Origin: Microtetraspora malaysiensis
GTDB lineage: Bacteria > Actinomycetota > Actinomycetes > Streptosporangiales > Streptosporangiaceae
DNA: 64,000 nucleotides
Assembly: GCF_001528665.1 (NCBI RefSeq)
Contig: NZ_BBYJ01000026.1
Span: 1-64,000, forward strand
Direction of reading: 5' to 3'
The notes beneath the pieces were generated by a model. That model was given only the letters and a program-made list of their open reading frames with translations. It was not told where the DNA came from and did no database searches. This document shows positions 35,063 through 42,188 of the stretch, piece by piece; within the stretch, counting starts at the first letter, position 1, and every line of letters begins with the position of its first letter. Both the position numbers and the translations under genes were made by a program.

Positions 35063-35680
35063 GGCGCCGGGCGGCTGACCATGCGGCGGCTCGCCGAGCG
35101 CCTCGGCACCGGCTCCACCACGCTGTACTGGCATGTGAAGACCAAGGACGACGTCCTCGACCTCGCTCTTGACGCGATCTTCGCAGACGTCCGGATCCCG
35201 GGCGGGAGCAACCAGGGCTGGCGTGCCGACCTCACCGCCCTGATCGACGGATGGCGGGCCGTTCTCCTGAAACACCCCTGGTCGTCGGCGCTTCTGGGCC
35301 GTCCGATGCTCGGCCCCAACGTGCTCGCGCGCAGCGAGTTCCTGTACGCCACGCTGCTTGAGGCGGGGGTCGCCGAGCCCCACCTCACCGCCGCGGCGTT
35401 CGGGTTGTCCAACTACGTCATCGGTTCCGCGTTGATGCAGACCACCTGGTCGACCAGCGCGGAGCAGACGGTACGGCAGGCCGCCCAGGAGCACATGCGC
35501 GTCAACCGGGAGCGCTACCCCGCGCTCGCGGCGCACGGCCCCCTTGTCGCGGGCGACGACTGGGACACCAGCTTCGCCCTCGGTCTTGCCTGGCTTCTCG
35601 ACGGCATCGAGGCCAACGCCGCCACCGAGCGGGAGTCGCCCCGGGACCGGCACCTGAACGGTTCGGTCTTGGACGACTGA
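35057..35680 (+). pseudogene. 5'-truncated TetR family regulator
   Basis: Homology starts at GAGRLTMRRLAERLGTGS, i.e. in the middle of the DNA-binding domain; helix 1 and the first part of the HTH are absent. Recognition helix TTLYWHVKTKDDVLDLAL and a full C-terminal domain (TetR_C type) remain to DRHLNGSVLDD. An in-frame GTG (35057) or ATG (35081) might start a shortened protein that could not form a normal HTH. TetR genes often control a divergent resistance gene, here the ABC-F, and both lost their facing 5' ends. Confidence 0.75.
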
Positions 35681-35688
35681 TCACCTGG

Positions 35689-36948
35689 CTACCGAGTCAT
35701 CACTTCTCGTTCGCACGCGTCACCTACGCGGTCCAGTTCGTCGGCCCGGTCGAGCAGTGCGCGGCGTTCGGGTTCGGAGTAGGCGACGGAGGCCGCCTGC
35801 CGGAACAGGGCGGCGGCCCGGACGCGGTCGCCGTGGCGGGCGGTGAGGTCGGCTTCCGCTGCGACGGCGAGCGGGTAGTCGTCCAATGCGCCACCCGCGC
35901 GGGCCTGGGCGAGCAGGGCCAGCCCGGCCGTCGGCCCGTGCGCGTAGCCGTGCGCCACAGCGCGGTTCAGCTCGACCACCGGGGAGGGGTGGATCCACGC
36001 AAGCTTGTCGTACCATGCAGCGATCGCCGGCCAGTCGGTGGCGTCGACGGAGGCGGCGGTGGCGTGGCAGGCGGCGATCCGGGCCTGCAGTGCATACGGG
36101 CCGTCCTCTGGAGTTTCGGCAAGGATGTGCAGACCGTCGGTGATCGCAGTACGGTCCCAGCGGAGCCGGTCCTGCTTGTCCAGAGGGAGCAGGTTACCGC
36201 GCTGGTCGCGGCGGGCGTCGCGCCGGGAGTGCTGGAACAGGAACAACGCCAGCAGCGCCGACACCTCGCCCTGACCGGGGATGAGCTGCTGGAGGAGCCG
36301 GGCCAGGCGGATCGCCTCGTCGGCGAACGCGGGCTGGCCGTCGGCGTTGTAGCCGTGGGTGAACAGCAGGTATAGCACGGCCAGAACACCGGGGAGCCGC
36401 TCGGCGAGCGCCCGGCCGGTCGGCACCTGGTACGGGATGCCCGCGTCCGCGATCTTCGTTTTGGCCCGGGTGAGGCGCCGGGTCATGGTCGACTCGCTGA
36501 CCAGGAAGGCCCGCGCGATGTCGGCGGTGGGCACCCCGCAGATCGTCCGCAGCGTCAGCGCCACACGCGCCTCCAGAGCGAGTGCGGGGTGGCAGCAGGT
36601 GAAGATGAGCCGCAGCCGGTCGTCCACGACCTCCTCCGCCGGCGTAGGGTTCGGATCGGCAAGCGCCAGCACAGCCAGTTCTGCCAACTTGCGGCGTTCA
36701 ACCGACGCGCGGCGCAGCATGTCGATCGCTCGGTTGCGGGCCACCGTCATCAGCCAGCCGCCCGGGTTGCCCGGCGCGCCCTCCTGAGGCCACCGCTGCA
36801 GGGCGAGCGTCAGCGCTTCCTGGGCGCAGTCCTCCGCCAGCGTCCAGTCATCAGTGATGCGAATCAGCGCGGCGACGATCCGCGCGTAGGCATCCGTGCT
36901 GGCGGCTGCGATGGCGTCTGCCATCGCAGCCGAAGGCGCGTCGGTCAC
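35689..36948 (-). CDS. ECF42-type sigma factor (COG4941)
   Basis: 419 residues: sigma region 2 (ALIRITDDWTLAEDCAQEAL), region 4 HTH (CGVPTADIARAFLVSESTMTRRLTRAK, quoted landmarks only), then the long C-terminal extension with TPR-like helices that marks this group (YNADGQPAF, LNRAVAHGYAHGP). GTG start at 36948. Its partner DGPF/YCII protein is encoded 4 bp upstream, as is usual for ECF42. Not membrane-bound; there is no anti-sigma gene nearby, so control is probably through the extension. Confidence 0.92.
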   Translation of the reverse strand: MTDAPSAAMADAIAAASTDAYARIVAALIRITDDWTLAEDCAQEALTLALQRWPQEGAPGNPGGWLMTVARNRAIDMLRRASVERRKLAELAVLALADPNPTPAEEVVDDRLRLIFTCCHPALALEARVALTLRTICGVPTADIARAFLVSESTMTRRLTRAKTKIADAGIPYQVPTGRALAERLPGVLAVLYLLFTHGYNADGQPAFADEAIRLARLLQQLIPGQGEVSALLALFLFQHSRRDARRDQRGNLLPLDKQDRLRWDRTAITDGLHILAETPEDGPYALQARIAACHATAASVDATDWPAIAAWYDKLAWIHPSPVVELNRAVAHGYAHGPTAGLALLAQARAGGALDDYPLAVAAEADLTARHGDRVRAAALFRQAASVAYSEPERRALLDRADELDRVGDACEREVMTR

Positions 36949-36952
36949 TCCG

Positions 36953-37288
36953 TCAGTCGTTCAGGTCGACCAGCGGGCGCAGCTCCAGCCGTCCCGCTCG
37001 AGCCATCGGGTGGGCGCGGGCCACCTCGATCGCCTCGTCCAGATCGGCGCACTCCAGCAGGTCGTAGCCCACGATCACTTCCTTGGTCTCCGCGAACGGA
37101 CCGTCCGAGACGAGCAGTCGGCCGTTGCGGACCCGGACCGTCGTGGCCGCGGACGTCGGCGCCAGCGCGCTGCCCTCCAAACGGCGGCCGCACGTGTCGC
37201 TCTCCGACACCCACACATCGATGTCGGGCTCGTCAGCCTTGTCGGTGTCGGGCTCGGTGTCGGTGCACACGAACATCATGTACTTCAT
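36953..37288 (-). CDS. DGPF/YCII domain protein
   Basis: 111 residues from ATG 37288 (GAGGAGCGAAG upstream). YCII fold: MKYMMFVCTD start and the signature SDGPFAETKE, then GYDLLECADLDEAIEVA. Proteins of this family are the typical partners of ECF42 sigma factors; their biochemical role is open. Same operon as the sigma gene. Confidence 0.9.
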   Translation of the reverse strand: MKYMMFVCTDTEPDTDKADEPDIDVWVSESDTCGRRLEGSALAPTSAATTVRVRNGRLLVSDGPFAETKEVIVGYDLLECADLDEAIEVARAHPMARAGRLELRPLVDLND

Positions 37289-37355
37289 CTTCGCTCCTCG
37301 GTTTCGGGGACTCACCACGATGACGAACGAGCGGCCCGGTTTCGGACACAACGCG

Positions 37356-37361
37356 TCGACA
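37356..37361 (-). promoter_or_regulatory. TGTCGA motif, candidate ECF42 -35 element
   Basis: Reading the minus strand, TGTCGA lies 68 bases upstream of the DGPF start. TGTCGA is the described -35 motif of ECF42-dependent promoters; a matching -10 (CGA/CGTC type) is present only at unclear spacing. Suggests autoregulation. Confidence 0.4.
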
Positions 37362-37413
37362 ATGTCACACCACCCCGACATGCCGACGACAAGTGCTCGC
37401 ACGCCCGCAGCAG

Positions 37414-38838
37414 TCACGGAAGCAGCAGGCCCCAGTAGAGGCCCCACGGGATGAGCACCAGCCCGCCGACGACCAGGAGGCCGAGCCGTCCCCTCTCCCC
37501 TCGCGGCAGGGAGCCGCGGGCGCGGCGCCAGGCCAGCGCGGACAGAACCGTGGCGGCCACGGAAGCGACCGTGAGGGCCTGCAGCGTGAGCCAGATCAGC
37601 GGACGCCCTGCCAGCACGGGGCCGGGAGCGGCCAGCTTGCCGCCGGTCATCACCAGATAGAACAGGTAGGCGAACGACCCGAGCACCACCGTGAGCCCTG
37701 CCGCGCTGAGGAACCGCGCCGCCCTGCTCACCGGTGCCCGCGATCCGCCGCGCAGGCGACGCACCAGCGCGATCACGGGGTAGGCGGCGAACGCGACGAT
37801 GAGCAGCACCAGAGCCGCGAGCTGCGTCGGCGCCGACTCCCACCAGGCCGGCGGATCCACCGGCACGGTCGGGGACTCCTGTACGGGTGCGGGTCCGGAC
37901 GTCTGCGCGAGCGGCGGTCGGCCCGCCGTCACGTCATGAACCCAGGAGCCGACCAGTTCGGCGTAGCCGGGGGCGAGTTCGGGCAGCCGGGTGACGCCGC
38001 CGTCCGGGGTCAGGTGCGCGGCGTGGTCGGCGTCGGGGAAGAAGCGGAAGGTGTAATTCCGGTTGCCGCTCTTCTCAAGTGCCTCGGCAAACCCCGGCGG
38101 GCTCTCCTGAGGCGGAGTCAGCAGGTCGTGGACGCCCCAGATGCCGAGCACCGGCTGGCGTACGGCGGCGATGGTCGGCGCCGGGTCGTAGTACGGCTCG
38201 GGGAACATGTCGCCGTCGGCCAGAGTGCGGTACAGGTTGAGCTCGGCCCGGTCGACGAGCGAGCCCGACACCCCGGCCTTGCGCAGCCCGGCCGCCACCG
38301 CCCAGGTCTGCTGGCGCAGCGGTTGCTGGCTGTTCGCGCCCACAAGCACGACGAAGGCGACGTCCTTGGAACGGGAGGTCGCGATCGGGGCCACCCAGCC
38401 GCCCTCACTCAACCCCCAGAGCCCGACCTTCGCCGGGTCGACGCCCGGTTGGGACCGCAGCGCGGCCACGCCGCCGAGCGCGTCGCCGGCGAGCTGTGAG
38501 TACGACCGGTGGAAGAGCGAATAGCCCTCGGACCGCTTGTCGTAGATCAGAACGGACAGCCCCTGGCGGGCGAACGCGACGGCCTCGCCCATCAGTTTCG
38601 TCCGGGGCGTGGCCGTACCCGCGCCGTGCACGAGGACGATGCCGGGCCGCGCGGGCTTCGCCGAGGCGGGCGAGAGGACCGTGCCGTGCAGGGTGAGACC
38701 TCCGTCGCCGCGGAAGCTCACCTCGGTCGCCGTCAGATCGGACGGTATGGCGGAGGGAGGCTCGGCGGCGGCCGCGGCAGCCGCAGGAGTGGCGAACAAG
38801 AAGAAGGCGGCGACCGCCGTCAGGAGGCTTCGTCTCAT
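37414..38838 (-). CDS. Exported alpha/beta hydrolase with C-terminal membrane domain
   Basis: 474 residues. Signal sequence (MRRSLLTAVAAFFLFATPAA), then an alpha/beta hydrolase: oxyanion VHGAG, nucleophile in WGLSEGGW, Asp in WGVHDLL, His in DADHAAHL. After about residue 300 four hydrophobic helices follow to the end. The catalytic domain should face the outside, anchored by the C-terminal helices. No Shine-Dalgarno is visible before ATG 38838 because the start abuts an operator palindrome, so the mRNA is probably leaderless. Divergent from an ArsR-type regulator. Confidence 0.82.
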   Translation of the reverse strand: MRRSLLTAVAAFFLFATPAAAAAAAEPPSAIPSDLTATEVSFRGDGGLTLHGTVLSPASAKPARPGIVLVHGAGTATPRTKLMGEAVAFARQGLSVLIYDKRSEGYSLFHRSYSQLAGDALGGVAALRSQPGVDPAKVGLWGLSEGGWVAPIATSRSKDVAFVVLVGANSQQPLRQQTWAVAAGLRKAGVSGSLVDRAELNLYRTLADGDMFPEPYYDPAPTIAAVRQPVLGIWGVHDLLTPPQESPPGFAEALEKSGNRNYTFRFFPDADHAAHLTPDGGVTRLPELAPGYAELVGSWVHDVTAGRPPLAQTSGPAPVQESPTVPVDPPAWWESAPTQLAALVLLIVAFAAYPVIALVRRLRGGSRAPVSRAARFLSAAGLTVVLGSFAYLFYLVMTGGKLAAPGPVLAGRPLIWLTLQALTVASVAATVLSALAWRRARGSLPRGERGRLGLLVVGGLVLIPWGLYWGLLLP

Positions 38839-38840
38839 AA

Positions 38841-38860
38841 CTGCAGATAATATTCTGCAG
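38841..38860. promoter_or_regulatory. CTGCAGA palindrome, probable ArsR-type operator
   Basis: CTGCAGA and TCTGCAG arms with a 6-base AT spacer, immediately upstream of the hydrolase ATG, so binding would cover its start. Confidence 0.65.
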
Positions 38861-38884
38861 AGAGACCTCGGCAGACACATATCG

Positions 38885-38900
38885 GCAGAAATCGTTCTGC
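38885..38900. promoter_or_regulatory. GCAGAA palindrome, second ArsR-type operator
   Basis: GCAGAA, ATCG, TTCTGC; 19 bases before the ArsR start. Shares the GCAGA half-site with the palindrome at 38841. Confidence 0.6.
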
Positions 38901-38918
38901 GGTACTAGGCTGCTCCTC

Positions 38919-39482
38919 ATGAAGGATGACGAGTCGTTCCTGCTCGACGACCCGGCGCGACTCAAGGCGCTGGCCCATCCCATGCGGCGGCTCATGCTGC
39001 GCCACCTCAACGTGCACGGCCCCGCGACCTCGACGACGCTCGGCGAACTGCTCGGCGCCAAGACGGGCACGACCAGCTACCACCTGCGGCAACTCGAGAA
39101 GTACGGGTTCATCGAGGAGATCCCCGAGCGCTCGACCGGAAGGGAACGCTGGTGGCGTAAGGCCAAGGGGCCGAGAGACATGCGGCTGCCGACGCCCGAC
39201 CAGCTCGCCCCCGAGGACCGCCCCGTGCTCGCCGAGTTCCACCGGATCGGCATGGACGAGGATCGCGTGCTGTTCGAGCGCTTTCCCGAGGCGTACCGGC
39301 GCGATCCCGACTGGGCCAAGGGGTCACGCGGTCTCGGCCGGATGACCAAGGCCGAGTTCCAGGAGTTCTTCGACGCCTACATCGCACTGCTGATGAAGTA
39401 CAGCCATCCCGCGGAGGACGCCCCGCCGGATGCACGCCCCCTGCACATCCGGCTCTTCGCCCTCCCCGCCGACGAGGACTGA
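38919..39482 (+). CDS. ArsR-type winged-helix regulator
   Basis: 187 residues. N-terminal wHTH: PARLKALAHPMRRLMLRHL, LGAKTGTTSYHLRQLEKYGFI, then a wing with ERWWRKA. C-terminal 90 residues have helical content and no metal-binding Cys, so it is not a metal sensor. ATG 38919. Likely represses itself and the divergent membrane hydrolase through GCAGA palindromes. Confidence 0.87.
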   Translation: MKDDESFLLDDPARLKALAHPMRRLMLRHLNVHGPATSTTLGELLGAKTGTTSYHLRQLEKYGFIEEIPERSTGRERWWRKAKGPRDMRLPTPDQLAPEDRPVLAEFHRIGMDEDRVLFERFPEAYRRDPDWAKGSRGLGRMTKAEFQEFFDAYIALLMKYSHPAEDAPPDARPLHIRLFALPADED

Positions 39483-39521
39483 CTCAACTCGGTCGCGCCT
39501 GCACGTCCCCGACGATCGTCC

Positions 39522-40445
39522 TCAATGCGGCCGATCGACGTCAGCGTCGCTGCCCGCCCGTACCGAAGCGATGAGCGTCGCCACTCCGTCCAGCAGGCGT
39601 CGCAGGCCGAACTCGAAGAGCGTGTTCAGGTCGAGCGAGTCGGGAGGGATCCGCGACAGCAGCGGGAACTCCCGCATCTGGGGCAGCACGGCGGATTCGA
39701 GCCACTCGTCGTCGGTGGTGCCGCTCTGCTGAACGGCCTCGGCCTCGGCTTCCAGGTGGGCGGCGGTGCCGTGCACGTAGTTGGCCACCGTCACGTAGAT
39801 GTGGACCATCGTGACCGGGTCGAGGCCGAGGCCGTCCACCACCCGCATCCCCCACTCGCCCTGGGCCATCGCGTGAGGTGTGGCCATGGGGCGGGTGAAC
39901 GAGACGGCTTGCGCCAGCCACGGATGGCGGCGGTAGAGGGCCCATTGCCTTCTGGCCGACCATTCGAGGCAGGCCCGCCAGCCCGGCGGCTGCGGCTCGG
40001 GTAGCCAGCCGTCGGCCAGCACCCTGTCCGCCATGAGGGTGACCAGCTCATCCCTGCCGGACACGTACCGATAGAGCGCCATGACCGACGTTCCCAGGCT
40101 CGTGGCGATCCGGCGCATGGTCAGCGTCGCCAGGCCCTCGGCGTCGGCGATGGCGATCGCGGCCCGCACGATGCGCTCCTCGCTCAGTTCGGGAGCCGAG
40201 CGACGGGACGGGACAGCGCCCGTTCCGGCGTCGGCCACCACGGTCCCGACCCCGGGCACCGGGCGGACGAGCCCCTCCTGCTGCAGGGTGGCCAGCGCCT
40301 TGGTGGCGGTGGCCATCGCCACGCCCCATTCCCGCGTGATCTGCCGCGTCGACGGCACCCGGTCTCCGGGCCGGAGCCGGCCCGCCGTGATGCGTCGCCT
40401 CAGCTCGGTGACGATGCGCAGGTACGGAGGTGGGTCCTCGTCCAT
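39522..40445 (-). CDS. GntR-TetR fused transcriptional regulator
   Basis: 307 residues with two DNA-binding modules: a GntR/YtrA-type wHTH at 5-75 (RPGDRVPSTRQITREWGVAM) and a TetR-type HTH at about 88-135 (IVRAAIAIADAEG, TMRRIATSLGTSVMALYRYV), followed by a TetR_C ligand domain. This arrangement occurs in actinobacteria and usually controls a neighbouring drug-modifying or efflux gene. Divergent from an FAD monooxygenase gene, with GTGCA palindromes between. Confidence 0.85.
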   Translation of the reverse strand: MDEDPPPYLRIVTELRRRITAGRLRPGDRVPSTRQITREWGVAMATATKALATLQQEGLVRPVPGVGTVVADAGTGAVPSRRSAPELSEERIVRAAIAIADAEGLATLTMRRIATSLGTSVMALYRYVSGRDELVTLMADRVLADGWLPEPQPPGWRACLEWSARRQWALYRRHPWLAQAVSFTRPMATPHAMAQGEWGMRVVDGLGLDPVTMVHIYVTVANYVHGTAAHLEAEAEAVQQSGTTDDEWLESAVLPQMREFPLLSRIPPDSLDLNTLFEFGLRRLLDGVATLIASVRAGSDADVDRPH

Positions 40446-40463
40446 GGTTCACGCTCCCGCTGT

Positions 40464-40523
40464 CCTAGTGCACCAGGCCCGCTTCAGCCTGGATCGCTGC
40501 GGGACAAATTACTGCACTAGTGC
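40464..40523. promoter_or_regulatory. GTGCA palindromes between divergent regulator and monooxygenase
   Basis: CCT-A-GTGCAC-C-AGG at 40464-40477 is a near-perfect palindrome; GCACTAGTGC at 40514-40523 is perfect. The octamer CTAGTGCA at 40465 recurs as its complement at 40513. Probable operators for the GntR-TetR protein, covering both promoters. Confidence 0.6.
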
Positions 40524-40588
40524 CCTGTTAACAATGTACGCGCACTACGCATACGGTGGCCGTGCACGGACAAGCGAGGGAGCACGTG

Positions 40589-41797
40589 ATGACGAATGTC
40601 CTGATCAGCGGCGGCGGCGTCGCCGGAACCGCCCTGGCCTACTGGTTGCACCGCTACGGCTTCACCGTGACGGTGGTCGAGCGGGCCCCCGCGCCGCGCC
40701 TCGGCGGGCACACGGTCGACCTCCGCGGCGCCGCCCGCGAGGTGGTGGAGCGCATGGGGCTTCTCCAGGACGCCCGCCGGGTGGCGGTCGACTCCAAGGG
40801 GATGTCGTACGTGAACGCGGCCGGCAGGCGCGTCGCCGACATGCCCGCCTCCTTCCTCGGCGGGGTGGGCGTGGTCGGCGAGGTGGAGATTCTCCGCGGC
40901 GACCTGGTCGAACTCCTTCATGGGGCGACCGGGGACGGGACGGAATACGTCTTCGACGACACGATCACCGAGGTGACCCAGACGGCGGAGAACGTGCGCG
41001 TCGCCTTCGAACGGTCCGCGCCGCGCGTCTTCGACGTGGTCGTCGGGGCCGACGGCACGCATTCACTGACCCGCTCACTGGTCTTCGGCCCCGAGTCGCG
41101 CTTCCGCCGCGACCTCGGCTGTTACACGGCGTACTTCACCGCGCGCAACATCTTCGGCATCCAGGACTGGGAGCTGTTCCACAACATGCCCGGCCAGAAG
41201 CTGGCGGCGCTGCGGCCGTCCCGGCGGCCGGAGGACGCCAAGGTCCTGTTCGGGTTCGCGTCGAAGCCGCTGGAGTACGACCACCGGGACCAGCGACGCC
41301 AGAAGGAACTCGTGGCCGAGGTCTTCGCCGGAGCGGGCTGGCACGTACCCGCGATGCTGCGGGAGATGGAGGCGGCCACCGACTTCTACTTCGACTCGGC
41401 GACGCAGATCGTCATGGACAGTTGGTCCCACGGCAGGGTGGCGCTGCTCGGCGACGCCGGATACAGCCCCTCGCCGCTGGGCGGCAACGGCACGGGCCTG
41501 GCCCTGGTCGGGGCGTACGTCCTGGCCGGAGAGCTGGCCGCGGCCGGAGGAGATCACACGGCAGCCTTCGCCGCCTACGAGCGGGAGATGCGCGACTTCG
41601 TCCGGCAGAACCACCAACTGCCGCCGGGCGGCGTCAACGGCTTCGTCCCCAAGTCGCGGACGGCCATCCGGATGCGCGATCTGTCCATCAGGCTGATGCC
41701 CCACCTGCCGTGGGCCGGCCTGATCGCGAAGGCGATGAACCGGGCCGACGCCGTCACCCTCAAGGACTATCCGTTCAGCAGGGCCCACTGCGTTTGA
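40589..41797 (+). CDS. FAD-dependent monooxygenase (TetX-like aromatic hydroxylase)
   Basis: 402 residues from ATG 40589 (GAGGGAG seven bases upstream). Dinucleotide motif SGGGVAGTALAYWL at 8-21, second FAD motif VVVGADGTHSLTR, and GDAGYSPSPLGGNGTGLAL for the flavin. Hydroxylates an aromatic or tetracycline-type substrate with NADPH and oxygen, in the cytosol. Controlled by the divergent GntR-TetR protein. The last four codons lie inside a 43-bp direct repeat, so the C-terminus may have been altered by rearrangement. Confidence 0.87.
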   Translation: MTNVLISGGGVAGTALAYWLHRYGFTVTVVERAPAPRLGGHTVDLRGAAREVVERMGLLQDARRVAVDSKGMSYVNAAGRRVADMPASFLGGVGVVGEVEILRGDLVELLHGATGDGTEYVFDDTITEVTQTAENVRVAFERSAPRVFDVVVGADGTHSLTRSLVFGPESRFRRDLGCYTAYFTARNIFGIQDWELFHNMPGQKLAALRPSRRPEDAKVLFGFASKPLEYDHRDQRRQKELVAEVFAGAGWHVPAMLREMEAATDFYFDSATQIVMDSWSHGRVALLGDAGYSPSPLGGNGTGLALVGAYVLAGELAAAGGDHTAAFAAYEREMRDFVRQNHQLPPGGVNGFVPKSRTAIRMRDLSIRLMPHLPWAGLIAKAMNRADAVTLKDYPFSRAHCV

Positions 41798-42020
41798 TTG
41801 CCTCGCTCCGCTCGGCGGCTCGGGTCGCCCTCAGTCGATGTCTTCCCTCGTCACTCAGGGTCGCTCGTCCCTCGCTCCCCACTCGCTCCTCAGTCCAGAC
41901 ACCGCCGCGCCCCTCGCAGAGCCGCTCGTCCCTCGCTCCCCACTCGCTCCTCAGTCCAGACACCGCCGCGCCCCTCGCTGCGTTTGATTGCCTCGCTCCG
42001 CTCGGCGGCTCGGGTCGCCC
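41788..42020. repeat. Nested direct repeats: 43-bp flanks around two 56-bp tandem units
   Basis: A 43-bp sequence beginning CTGCGTTTGATTG is exact at 41788-41830 and 41978-42020. Between the copies a 56-bp C/T-rich unit is repeated exactly at 41862-41917 and 41923-41978. The first 43-bp copy includes the stop codon of the monooxygenase. Confidence 0.85.
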
Positions 42021-42188
42021 GAAGTCGGCTCGTGCCCGCCCGTGTGTTCGACATCACCTGCCAGGCGGGTAATCTGTGTCGGCCTCCCGGATTCACCCCC
42101 CGACACCGACCCGGAGATCCACGTCGACCCGCGCCGACAGGCGAGGCGGACCGCCGCCTCCGGACGAACGCAGACGAACGAAGAGATC
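41798..42188. other. 391-bp intergenic region
   Basis: Mostly occupied by the nested repeats up to 42020. The remaining 168 bp before the oxidase gene must hold its promoter; no convincing -35/-10 pair is evident. No gene seen. Confidence 0.5.

Noticed and set aside
41862-41978. The 56-bp repeated units considered as a CRISPR-like array
   Set aside because: Only two copies, separated by 5 bp, without unique spacers of regular size and no cas genes nearby.
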